From assembly GCF_004335015.1 (NCBI RefSeq), contig NZ_RQRU01000001.1, forward strand, positions 434,001 to 498,000: 64,000 nucleotides of DNA, in the 5' to 3' direction. Source of the DNA: Psychrobacter pygoscelis (GTDB taxonomy: Bacteria > Pseudomonadota > Gammaproteobacteria > Pseudomonadales > Moraxellaceae). A program made the translations under genes and the position numbers. The notes below the pieces were generated by a model that had not been told where the DNA came from, ran no database searches, and saw nothing but the letters and a program-made list of their open reading frames with translations. This document shows positions 53,855 to 62,499 of the stretch, in pieces. The stretch's first letter is position 1. Each line of letters opens with the position of its first letter.

Positions 53855-54994
53855 ATGCACATCACTGCTAATTTCGATGCGGGTAATATTGAGGTTATTA
53901 GTTTAGAAGATAAGCAAGATATCCAGCTGGCCATTCGCCCAGACTTTGGTGGCGAGTTTTTTCAGTGGTTTAACTTTCGCCTATCAGGTCAGATTGGCGA
54001 GCAATATGTCCTTAACATTATGAATGCAGGGGCAGCGTCGTACCCTGATGGCTGGGAGGATTATCAAGCAGTGGCTTCATACGACCGTGAGTATTGGTTC
54101 CGATTGCCCACCTCTTATCAAGATGGCAAGCTAACCATAACCGTCGATATGCAATGTGACACCATCCAAATCGCTTATTTTGCGCCTTACAGTTACGAGC
54201 GTCATCAAGATTTATTAGCGGCGGTACAAACGCACCCATTAGTAACCTTAGAGCATTTAGGGGCGACTCTCGATAAACGCGACTTAACGTTAGTCAAAGT
54301 TGCTGATGAAGATAGCAATAGCGCTGCGAATAAACGCAATATTTGGATCATTGCGCGTCAGCATCCGGGTGAGACGATGGCTGAATGGCTGGTCGAAGGC
54401 CTACTACATAGTTTGTTAGACAGTGATAATGCCACCGGTAGATCATTATTAGAGAAAGCGAACTTCTATATTGTCCCTAATATGAATCCCGATGGTAGCG
54501 TGCGCGGTCATCTCCGTACCAATGCGGTCGGGGCCAATTTAAACCGCGAGTGGTTAAACCCAAGCTTAGATAGAAGCCCTGAGGTATTCCATGTCATTAA
54601 TAAGATGGAAGAGACTGGGGTCGATCTATTTTATGATGTGCACGGTGATGAAGCCCTGCCCTACGTGTTTCTCGCTGGCTCTCAAGGGACGCCCAGCTAC
54701 AATGACCGCCTCGCCCGACTACGAGATAGATTCTCAGAAGTGTTAAAGCTGGCCTGTGCCGATTTTCAGACTGAGTTTGGTTATGCTGTTGACGCGCCGG
54801 GTGAGGCGAATATGACCATCGCCACTCACTGGGTGGCTGAGCGTTTTGACTGCCTTGCCAATACCCTAGAGATGCCGTTTAAAGATAATGATAATATCCC
54901 TGACGCTGATACAGGTTGGTCACCAGAGCGTTCTATTAAATTAGGGGAAGCTTCCTTGGTGGCTATGTTGGCGGTCGTTGATGAATTACGGTAA
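53855..54994 (+). CDS. M14-family metallocarboxypeptidase (cytosolic CCP-like)
   Basis: A 379-residue protein with an N-terminal beta domain (about 1-120) and an M14 peptidase domain. Zinc ligands are in ARQHPGETMAEW (His and Glu) and DVHGDEALPYVF (His); the substrate-binding block is PNMNPDGSVRGHLRTNAVGANLNREW, and the catalytic Glu is in NTLEMPF. This is the layout of bacterial relatives of cytosolic carboxypeptidases. No signal peptide, so it is probably cytoplasmic. AAGGAAA precedes the ATG. A terminator follows. The substrate is unknown. Confidence 0.9.
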   Translation: MHITANFDAGNIEVISLEDKQDIQLAIRPDFGGEFFQWFNFRLSGQIGEQYVLNIMNAGAASYPDGWEDYQAVASYDREYWFRLPTSYQDGKLTITVDMQCDTIQIAYFAPYSYERHQDLLAAVQTHPLVTLEHLGATLDKRDLTLVKVADEDSNSAANKRNIWIIARQHPGETMAEWLVEGLLHSLLDSDNATGRSLLEKANFYIVPNMNPDGSVRGHLRTNAVGANLNREWLNPSLDRSPEVFHVINKMEETGVDLFYDVHGDEALPYVFLAGSQGTPSYNDRLARLRDRFSEVLKLACADFQTEFGYAVDAPGEANMTIATHWVAERFDCLANTLEMPFKDNDNIPDADTGWSPERSIKLGEASLVAMLAVVDELR

Positions 54995-55020
54995 ATGTGA
55001 CTATTCGCATAGAGAAATAA

Positions 55021-55055
55021 AAAAAGCTACGATTCATTGAGAGTCGTGGCTTTTA
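55021..55055 (+). terminator. Rho-independent terminator after M14 gene
   Basis: AAAAGCTACGA pairs with TCGTGGCTTTT (one G.T pair) around an 11-base loop, about 27 bases after the M14 stop. The A-rich left arm also allows use from the opposite strand for the gene ending at 55084. Confidence 0.82.
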
Positions 55056-55083
55056 ATTAACTTAAACTCATTTAACTTACAAT

Positions 55084-55431
55084 CTAACCAATATATAAAA
55101 CGATATCATCTCTGAGTTGTTCTGCGTCATCAAGCTTCTCAAGAAACAACTCAATTCGGGAAAGAATATACTTTCTTTCAGATAAATAATAGAGATCCTC
55201 TCCTTTTAATAAAAAATCTCGAAATAAATTTAACTCTTTTCTTACTGCATCAAAGCTAGATTTTTCCACCTCAATACCATATAGAAAAAATTTAAGCCAA
55301 TACAGATCGTTTTCCTCAGCAAATTTATACCAATAGTTTTTATATACTCTCTCGAAAGCAATAGGAAACATAAATTTTTTTTCATTAGCATTTATTTGAT
55401 TGTCTATATCTATCATACCCAATACTGACAT
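55084..55431 (-). CDS. Small unknown protein, immunity-like context
   Basis: A 115-residue soluble protein, rich in Glu, Lys, Leu and Tyr, with predicted long helices (for example residues 60-105). The coding sequence is more AT-rich than its neighbours. I recognise no family. Its start overlaps by 19 bases the end of an upstream frame that looks like the tail of a larger protein (55413-55595), the arrangement seen for toxin-immunity pairs. GGAG lies about 11 bases before the ATG. An immunity function is a hypothesis from context only. Confidence 0.6.
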   Translation of the reverse strand: MSVLGMIDIDNQINANEKKFMFPIAFERVYKNYWYKFAEENDLYWLKFFLYGIEVEKSSFDAVRKELNLFRDFLLKGEDLYYLSERKYILSRIELFLEKLDDAEQLRDDIVLYIG

Positions 55432-55595
55432 AGTTCTTTAACTCCATAGATTGCATTAAAACTATACTCAGGATTTTCCCTTTTTAGGTTAGCCATAGCT
55501 TTATTTATAACTCTTTGCCTTTCTCTGAGTCTACTAATAAGTAATGCAGTCAGGTTGAAGCGCAGTTGTGTGATTGGGAAGGTCAGTTGTCCTAC
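55413..55595 (-). pseudogene. Possible 3' remnant of a toxin gene
   Basis: A 60-codon open frame without a convincing start codon, bounded upstream by TAG at 55596-55598. It reads PITQLRFNLTALLISRLRER, then INKAMANLKRENPEYSFNAI, and ends in KELCQYWV. The composition is protein-like and it overlaps the start of the 115-residue gene. It resembles an orphan toxin C-terminus left after recombination. No named domain is recognised. Confidence 0.35.
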
Positions 55596-55668
55596 CTAAA
55601 ACTAAAAAAGCAACAAAAACTATGAATAAGGCATCTTGGCTAGCCATTCAATCTCGCGCCCTTGCTCC

Positions 55669-56331
55669 TCAATTACTCGTCTTTTGCAGTACGGCCACCG
55701 AATACTGCCTGTCGACCATCTGCCCTGATTTACTTTTGGCTCTATCATTCTCGTCGATGAACTCAATGACTTGTAATGGGCTATGCTTAACCAGTTGCGC
55801 CACATCGCTACTGTCATATAATTGGAACATCTCTCCCACGAATGGCAAAGTTTTCATAAACTGCTTTTGCGCATAAGTAAGGAGCGCCAGACCATTCGGT
55901 TTTAACACTCGCGCTATCTCATCCCTAAGCGCCTGAGCCGGCGACCAAAAATACAGCGTATTGACCGAGAATATCTTATCGAAACTGTTATCAGGATAAG
56001 GGATTTGCACCCCGTCATAGTGCTGAAATGCTATATCATGATTGGCTATTAATGACTTATTAAGCTTGATTGCTTGTTGCTTCATAAGCGTTGATGTCTC
56101 AAGGCCTACATAACGAACGTGCGGCGCTATTGCCGTAATCTCGGCCAGATGGCCACAATTCCCATGGCCCAACTCTAAGACTCTCTCACCGTCCTGAATA
56201 TCCAGTCGCGCTATGGTCCTCAAAGTCATACCTAAATTGGATGCGTGCATTTCATGGCCAAATTTGACCCCCAGCTCGCCGCTTGGGCAGCGCAGTTGTT
56301 GTTCTATTTCGTGAAGCTCTGGCTCAAGCAT
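55669..56331 (-). CDS. Class I SAM-dependent methyltransferase
   Basis: A 220-residue methyltransferase of the UbiE/COQ5-like fold. The SAM-binding motif is VLELGHGNCGHLAEI (motif I), with an acidic end of strand 2 in YVGLETS, VQIPYPDNSFDKIFSVNTLYFW (motif post-II) and RVLKPNGLALLTY (motif III). AAAAGGA lies 8-9 bases before the ATG. It lies 91 bases downstream of a second methyltransferase gene on the same strand. The substrate is unknown. Confidence 0.88.
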   Translation of the reverse strand: MLEPELHEIEQQLRCPSGELGVKFGHEMHASNLGMTLRTIARLDIQDGERVLELGHGNCGHLAEITAIAPHVRYVGLETSTLMKQQAIKLNKSLIANHDIAFQHYDGVQIPYPDNSFDKIFSVNTLYFWSPAQALRDEIARVLKPNGLALLTYAQKQFMKTLPFVGEMFQLYDSSDVAQLVKHSPLQVIEFIDENDRAKSKSGQMVDRQYSVAVLQKTSN

Positions 56332-56422
56332 CGCTTTATTCCTTTTACTATTTTTAGTATTTTTGAAAAATAGGCAGTGAGCATCTAGTGATATGAATGG
56401 ATTACATGTAAGCTCAATTAAC

Positions 56423-57115
56423 TCATTTTACTTTTATCGTAAATTCCATACCCTTATCTGGCTTTACTACGCTGGAAATATAGCCATTGTCAGGGCTGCG
56501 CACATAATCCAGATAGTCCTGCATTGCCGGAGTAAAGCCTTCTACATCATCGACCATGATCACCGCCCCAGTCTTGAGCTTAGGCTCTAGCAATTTAAAT
56601 ACCTCAAATACCAAATCCGGCCAGCCATCGAGTAACACCAAGTCAATCTCACCCTCTACCTCTTTCAAGGTTTCAAGCGCATCACCTTCTAAAATCTGGA
56701 TATAGTCCGCAAGCCCAGCTTGGTCGAAGTTCTGCTGCGCGGTGGCCGCCTTTTTGGGCACGTACTCGGTGGTGATAACCTTACCGCCGTTGTCTTTAGC
56801 TGCCTTGGCTAGATATAGGGTGGAGATACCGAAAGATGTGCCGAACTCAACGATGTTTTTAGCCTTTAATGCGCAAGCTTGCATGTATAAAAAGGCCCCT
56901 TGGGCGGGCACTATTGGGATATATTTATCCTCATAATAAGCGTTATCTTTATTATCCCAATCTGCGCCGCCCCTTATCATCTTCGGTAACTGAGGCAATA
57001 ACCGCCACATTACCGGCCAAATCTGCTTGACCGCCTCATTATAAAGACGGGCCAGTACAGCTTCGAGTTTAGGATCATTTAACACATGAAATAGCTCGGG
57101 AGTGACTTTTGCCAT
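56423..57115 (-). CDS. O-methyltransferase family protein
   Basis: A 230-residue SAM-dependent enzyme with the catechol-O-methyltransferase-like layout: AKNIVEFGTSFGISTLYLA (SAM loop), VITTEYVP, ILEGDALETL, IDLVLLDGWPD (metal-binding Asp region) and GAVIMVDDVEGF. The N-terminal 75 residues are helical and include a WDNKDNAYYEDKYIPI segment. Ribosome-binding site is weak. It probably shares a transcript with the following methyltransferase gene. The acceptor is unknown. Confidence 0.87.
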   Translation of the reverse strand: MAKVTPELFHVLNDPKLEAVLARLYNEAVKQIWPVMWRLLPQLPKMIRGGADWDNKDNAYYEDKYIPIVPAQGAFLYMQACALKAKNIVEFGTSFGISTLYLAKAAKDNGGKVITTEYVPKKAATAQQNFDQAGLADYIQILEGDALETLKEVEGEIDLVLLDGWPDLVFEVFKLLEPKLKTGAVIMVDDVEGFTPAMQDYLDYVRSPDNGYISSVVKPDKGMEFTIKVK

Positions 57116-57641
57116 AATCTTACGATTCCATGTCAGCGATGATATGACCGTTACGGGCCAGCCTATCTGATACTGATAGTTGATTGTGAATAGCTAGAGC
57201 AGATTCAATAAACAATCGAAAACCTTAAGTCTTATTAAGTTATCAACAAATGATTATTAAACCAATAATAAATGATTCTTATTATCAATATTAGACTTTA
57301 TTTTTCCGTGCTTCAATACTAAACACTGACTTAATTTTTGACGCTTGAACTCCCAAAGCTTACCTTGGTCGACTATGGTAATAACCATTTGTTTTGGTTT
57401 GAAAGTGTTAGTTATTTAATAAGCCCAATCACTCTGCCTTTCACTGATACAGCGGTGAGCTATACCTTTAGTGAATCAACGCCTATAACTTGAATGCAAA
57501 TTAAACACTGAACTGACTAGATTTTCTTAGTATTGGTAGACCTTTGCTGATATCGCTATACTCGATAGTAGTTTGTAGCAATGACTGGTGTAATAAGTCA
57601 TTGATATGGTTCAATCAGAATGGAAGCTAAAGGAGTTCTAA
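57116..57641. other. Divergent intergenic region before the GMC gene
   Basis: 526 bases, very AT-rich around 57240-57300 with repeated AAATGATT words. Promoters of the O-methyltransferase (minus) and GMC oxidoreductase (plus) should lie here. No gene is seen. Confidence 0.4.
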
Positions 57642-59291
57642 ATGGAATTTGATTATATCATCGTGGGTGGTGGTTCAACAGGATGCGCCTTAGCAGGACG
57701 CTTATCAGAAGATCCTAGTATTAATGTGTGCCTATTAGAGTACGGCGGCGATGGCAAAGACCTTGCTGTTCGTGTACCCGCTGGGCTGATTCTTATGGTG
57801 CCAGGCAAACCCAAGATATTAAATAACTGGTGCTTTGACACCATGCCCCAAGCCCACCTTAATAACCGTACCTGCTTTCAACCTCGCGGTCAGTGCTTGG
57901 GCGGGTCATCTGCTATTAATGCTATGGTCTACACTCGTGGCAACCCTAAAGATTATGACCAATGGGCAGAGCTTGGCTGTACGGGTTGGGGCTATGATGA
58001 CGTACTGCCCTACTTTAAAAAGTCTGAAAACAACAGCCGCGGCGCAGACGAGTTCCATGGTGATAGCGGGCCTTTACAAGTCACTGAGCTGCTCAGTCCA
58101 CGGCCTATATCTCAAGCCTTTGTCGATGCTGCGATCGCTAATGGGCTGGAGCACAATCCCGATTTCAATGGAGCAAAGCATAAAGGCGCTGGTCTCTATC
58201 AAGTGACTCACTTTCATGAGGGTAAGCACGGGGAGCGCTGCTCATCGGCTGCCGCCTATATCCATCCTGTCGAGAACCGCAAAAACCTGACGATCATTAC
58301 TCACGCACTAGCCTCACGCATCGTCTTTGAAAACAAGCGCGCTACGGGCGTTGAGTACAAAAAAGACGGTCAACTGCACACGGCTCATGCCCGCTCAGAA
58401 GTGATCGTCTGTAGCGGCTCATTTGGCTCACCGCAGCTGCTTATGCTGTCAGGTATCGGTCCTGCTGAGCACTTGCAATCGCATGGTATTGAAGTGATCA
58501 AAGATGCGCCGGATGTCGGTAGCAACCTTCAAGATCACTTGGACATTGTCTTCGACTATGAAGTCAATACTAAGGATGTTTTTGGTATTGGTCTTAGCAC
58601 CGTTCCCAAGCTCCTTAAAGCCTTGTCGCGCTGGAAAAAAGATAGTACTGGTATTTTGACCACTAACTTCTGTGAATCAGGCGGGTTCTTCACCTCTAAA
58701 GAAGGTGGCTCCGAGGACTGGCCGGATACGCAGCTGCATTTTATTATCTCACGAGTTATTAATCATGGCCGCGATATTAAATGGGGCAATGCAGTCTCTA
58801 TTCACAGCTGTTATCTACGTCCGGAAAGCCGCGGTACGGTACGACTGGCCTCAACAGACGCCAGTGATCCACCACTGATTGATCCTAACTTCTTATCTAA
58901 CCCTAACGACCTTCAGCCATTTATGGATGGGGCAAAGCGCACTCGTGAGATTATGCAAGAAGCGCCAATGGCTAAATACATCAAAAAAGACTACGCTGCC
59001 GCTCATATCAAAAAGCACGGCCTTGAAGATTACCTGCGTACAAATTCGGATACCGTTTATCATCCGGTGGGTACCTGCCGAATGGGCGCTGATGACCAGT
59101 CCGTCGTTGACCCTGAATTAAAGGTTCGCGGCGTTACGGGACTTCGGGTTGCTGACTGCTCGATTATGCCAAGACTCATCAGTGCCAATACCAATGCCCC
59201 TGCCATTATGATTGGTGAGAAGCTCGCTGATATGATTAAGGCGCAGCATTCTCAAAACAGCCTACCTACTGAGCAGGCGGTCATGGCTTAG
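57642..59291 (+). CDS. GMC-family FAD-dependent oxidoreductase (choline/alcohol dehydrogenase type)
   Basis: A 549-residue flavoprotein. The FAD motif is [20 protein letters not shown] followed by LLEYG, where the usual Ala is Tyr. The first GMC signature is [16 protein letters not shown], and the second is [15 protein letters not shown]. The catalytic His lies in [11 protein letters not shown] and the C-terminal FAD contact in [12 protein letters not shown]. Size and motifs fit BetA- and AlkJ-type alcohol dehydrogenases. No betB or betI is adjacent, so an alcohol rather than choline is as likely. AAAGGAG sits 7-8 bases before the ATG and a terminator follows. Confidence 0.92.
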   Translation: MEFDYIIVGGGSTGCALAGRLSEDPSINVCLLEYGGDGKDLAVRVPAGLILMVPGKPKILNNWCFDTMPQAHLNNRTCFQPRGQCLGGSSAINAMVYTRGNPKDYDQWAELGCTGWGYDDVLPYFKKSENNSRGADEFHGDSGPLQVTELLSPRPISQAFVDAAIANGLEHNPDFNGAKHKGAGLYQVTHFHEGKHGERCSSAAAYIHPVENRKNLTIITHALASRIVFENKRATGVEYKKDGQLHTAHARSEVIVCSGSFGSPQLLMLSGIGPAEHLQSHGIEVIKDAPDVGSNLQDHLDIVFDYEVNTKDVFGIGLSTVPKLLKALSRWKKDSTGILTTNFCESGGFFTSKEGGSEDWPDTQLHFIISRVINHGRDIKWGNAVSIHSCYLRPESRGTVRLASTDASDPPLIDPNFLSNPNDLQPFMDGAKRTREIMQEAPMAKYIKKDYAAAHIKKHGLEDYLRTNSDTVYHPVGTCRMGADDQSVVDPELKVRGVTGLRVADCSIMPRLISANTNAPAIMIGEKLADMIKAQHSQNSLPTEQAVMA

Positions 59292-59357
59292 TTAGTATTT
59301 GACTGCTCTAGGTAATACTAACGGTCCTAGTTAATATTTAATCCAATAATAAAAAAA

Positions 59358-59391
59358 CACTCGTATCTAGTACGGGTGCTTTTGCTTTTTT
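59358..59391 (+). terminator. Rho-independent terminator after the GMC gene
   Basis: CACTCGTA pairs with TACGGGTG (one G.T pair) around TCTAG and is followed by CTTTTGCTTTTTT. It lies about 65 bases past the GMC stop. Confidence 0.85.
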
Positions 59392-59414
59392 AAGCCCAAT
59401 TAACAAAATCTAAA

Positions 59415-60313
59415 CTAGGTCGTCTTTTCGGAGTCAATATTCACCACACCGCGACACTTGGGAAATTGCGAACACCCCAAAAACTCTGCCCTTGACGCTG
59501 ACCTGACTTGGCGACACGTCTAATCATATCGCTACCACATTTGGGGCAAGCAGGCTGAGATGCTACTTGATTCTCTTCTGGTCGTGATGCGAATTTTTTA
59601 TCATCCTCATCAGGAGTAACCTTGTTGTCTGAATCATTGATAGCAAATGGGATTATAAATACTGGTGGTTTTGCCGCTGAATTACTGGAGGCTCGAACTA
59701 TATTTTTCGAAGTCTCTGTCGGTACCTTATCTTTTAAAGTCTTGCCAGCGACTTTGTCTTTTACATAGGCTTTATGCTGAGCATTGGTACGCCATGATTT
59801 AGTAAAGCGCCCCGCTTCAATCTGTCCTACTATGGCCTGAACTTGCGCTTCTGATAAAATTTCGTCTTGTTTGTTTTTAATGTAAGACACCATACCACTG
59901 GTTAATACATGCTCGGGTAATTGGTCACGGGTCTTAAGCTGACAGTCGCCGATGAAGGCAATCATAGAGTGAAAGTACGATAATTCTAAACCTAATAAAT
60001 CTGACAGCGTCTTAATGTGTAGGTAATTTTGCCGTAAGGGGTTTTGAAATTTGTATTTCTTACCGCCTAGCGTCTGTGTCCACTGTCTTTGCTTTTCATT
60101 ACCAAATATCCAGCCTTTATAGTTCTTGGTCTCAATGACAAAGATACCGTAGACCGAGACAATGATGTGGTCAATTTGGGTACTGCCTCCATCTGGCAGT
60201 GGCAAGGTGACACTGTTAATTCGGTGATAGACATCTTTGTCTAACATGAGCCACGTGGCGACATTAATGACGGCTTCGCCAAGCATGCCTTTGAAGGAGG
60301 ACATTAGGGACAT
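59415..60313 (-). CDS. NERD-domain protein with frameshifted C-terminal zinc finger
   Basis: The N-terminal part is a NERD (nuclease-related) domain, about residues 10-130: GSTQIDHIIVSVYGIFVIETKNYKGWIFG is diagnostic. A Lys-rich linker leads to CPKCGSDMIRRVAKSGQ, the first half of a topoisomerase-type C4 zinc finger. In the current frame the product then reads FWGVRNFPSVAVW and stops at 59441 (290 residues). One frame over, the DNA reads CSQFPKCRGVVNIDSEKTT to a stop at 59415, exactly the missing second half. A single base is lost in the TTTTTGGGG run at 59475-59483. Start signals are weak. The role may be DNA or RNA processing; unproven. Confidence 0.85.
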
Positions 60314-60528
60314 TACAGAGGTTCATTTAGAAAGGTTATATAGATACTACGCTATAAGTATTTAAAGTACATGAAAATTATTTAAAAAAAATTAAGTAGC
60401 TGCTTAGATCTTTAGTAGATGTCATAAAATTGAATTGAGCAGTTGCCGTAGGATAGCTTTAGTTTTAATCAGCTCTTGTAGAGAGTCTATTAAAAGGAGA
60501 TCCAACAAATAACTTATGACCTAAGTAT

Positions 60529-62049
60529 CTAAATAAAAACCTTAATTATTTTTAATATTGCTACAAAAATAAGAACGCCAATTATAATTTTTATAGGGCT
60601 TATGCCCTCTTCTTGTCTGTCTTCCAAACTCTGATAAATTGATGCTTTAACAAAGTCTATGTCGTTTGAAATAGGATTATAACTACTAAAAGAGATTTCG
60701 TTGGCTAAGCTAGGAATAGTATCAATCAGCTCAGCCACTTTTGGACGGAGGTATTTTTCGTTCTTTTTCCAAGGATTTTCACTTTCATAAAGCTTGCGAA
60801 CGCCATAATACATATCGGCACGAATATAACTCTCTTCGAGCCATTTATTATAATAGGCTTCGTCCCAAAACTTGGCAGGGAGCACAGTAACAGCTTCAGT
60901 GGTATCACTAATCAAAACTGGAAAGGCTGCTTGAGTCAATACGCCATTGGGTAAGTGCAGTCGCCATATAAACATCGTCGTGGATTTGAGCGGTAAGGGG
61001 GTAATGCTGTTAGGTATATCAAAACCAACCATTCGAGTGCGTTCGTTTGTTATATGCTTAGCGTATTCTAAAATCTCAGGCTCATTGGCATCAGGAGTAG
61101 TATTCTTTAGCGCATAAAGTTCATGCGCAATCTCTGCTAAATGAGCAACAGGCGTGCGGCCAGTGGGGTCATATACAACTTCAGCAGGACAAGAATAAAC
61201 GTCATCAGTAGAAAACAACATAACATTGGCTTGCACAATATGCGCCCAGACCACTTTGCCTGTTTTGTATAGCGTTGCTAGTTGATTCAGCTGTTCATAC
61301 AGGGCATCATCTTTCATCCAACTAGGCGGCATCATTTGTAAGTAAGCTAAGTCCGCTTTGTCCAAATTAGCAAATGCTTTTTTCCTATCAAAGTACAATG
61401 ACATAGTCGGAACAGGGGGCAAGGGTTGGTCAAAATCAACACCATCCAATACATGAGGCGGAATCAGATCTAGTGTACTTTGCCAAACTGTTTGAGCTGG
61501 TAAAACGCCAAAATTATTTGAAGCTAATAAAGCCTGATAAATGATTTGTATGGGAATAAACCAGTCGCATAAATCTTGAAAATCACTGTCAAACTCAACA
61601 GACATAATGTCAGTACGTGCTTTCTTATTCCCTATAAAATGTGCTTCGGAGCAGTAATGCCAGACCGGCACTTCTCTGCGAGCTCGTCCAATCAACTCGC
61701 CTAAATAATAGCTCAATAACTTAATCATTGAGTCGTTATAAAAGGGGTCTTCTGAAGAGAGAATCTTATCTTCTGTCAAGTCAGGTAGACTTTGCTTAAT
61801 ACTTAACAACAACTTATCAATGCGCTTGATGCTATTTAGTGAGTAGTCGAGATGACACTCTCTAATCTGACTTTCATAAGTAAAGCTATGACCTATTTCC
61901 GGATCGTCTAACTCAGTAGATACCGTCTGACTAGATACTTCGTTAAAGAAGTTATGTAGTGTTTCTAGTACAACCACCGTTCCAATGCTGGGTTGATACT
62001 GCGTAAGGAATGGTTTTTGGGAGTTAAGAGCGGAAGTGTGATTTGTCAT
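60529..62049 (-). CDS. Unknown 506-residue tail-anchored protein
   Basis: I do not recognise the family. The protein is largely soluble and acidic, with alternating helical segments, WHYCSEAHFIGNKKA near residue 130, and PAEVVYDPTGRTPVAHLAEIAHELYALK near 290. The last 22 residues are hydrophobic (IIIGVLIFVAILKIIKVFI), so it should be anchored by its C-terminus with the bulk in the cytoplasm. There is no signal peptide. The start codon lacks a strong ribosome-binding site. It follows no obvious partner; the NERD gene lies 215 bases downstream on the same strand. Confidence 0.75.
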   Translation of the reverse strand: MTNHTSALNSQKPFLTQYQPSIGTVVVLETLHNFFNEVSSQTVSTELDDPEIGHSFTYESQIRECHLDYSLNSIKRIDKLLLSIKQSLPDLTEDKILSSEDPFYNDSMIKLLSYYLGELIGRARREVPVWHYCSEAHFIGNKKARTDIMSVEFDSDFQDLCDWFIPIQIIYQALLASNNFGVLPAQTVWQSTLDLIPPHVLDGVDFDQPLPPVPTMSLYFDRKKAFANLDKADLAYLQMMPPSWMKDDALYEQLNQLATLYKTGKVVWAHIVQANVMLFSTDDVYSCPAEVVYDPTGRTPVAHLAEIAHELYALKNTTPDANEPEILEYAKHITNERTRMVGFDIPNSITPLPLKSTTMFIWRLHLPNGVLTQAAFPVLISDTTEAVTVLPAKFWDEAYYNKWLEESYIRADMYYGVRKLYESENPWKKNEKYLRPKVAELIDTIPSLANEISFSSYNPISNDIDFVKASIYQSLEDRQEEGISPIKIIIGVLIFVAILKIIKVFI

Positions 62050-62386
62050 AGTTTTCTTATTTTATAGGTATTGGATATTTAGTTAGCGGCTGGCTAACTA
62101 ATAGTAAATTAATAGATTTAAAAAGAAATAGTATCATGACTCCGCTAACAAGAAACTGTTAAATGTAATGACAAAAGCCAATCGAATGGCGCCTATTCCA
62201 ATGCGCTAACACTCGCCTGCTCACAGAATCTATTATGTTTCCTTAACTACTCCAAATATCAATAACCTTGTAGGTTGGGAGAAGCTTGAAATATCCAACA
62301 AAATCATTGAAATTGACTCAATATTTTGAAAGGTAGCGTGGGAGGTAACCCACGGAATTGATATCTCCCTCCCATACTTCCAGACC
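62050..62386. other. Intergenic region between unknown gene and tkt terminator
   Basis: About 340 bases. A small perfect hairpin, CGTGGG with CCCACG around six bases, lies at 62337-62354. A 66-codon frame on the minus strand here has no protein-like features and is not reported. The 506-residue gene must be started from this region. Confidence 0.4.
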
Positions 62387-62426
62387 AAAAAAAAGAGCCA
62401 CCAGATTTCTCTAGTAGCTCTTTTTT
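62387..62426 (-). terminator. Rho-independent terminator of tkt
   Basis: AAAAAAGAGC pairs with GCTCTTTTTT, with a partly paired interior. Read on the minus strand it lies about 75 bases after the transketolase stop and ends in a run of T. Confidence 0.85.
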
Positions 62427-62499
62427 CGTGCACTATGATTAACTCAAATACTAATCATAATATGACTAATTGCTGGGCTAAAGCCACAGCCTACGACTG

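Noticed and set aside
62233-62433. 66-codon minus-strand frame near the tkt terminator
   Set aside because: It runs through the terminator hairpin and has no recognisable protein features.
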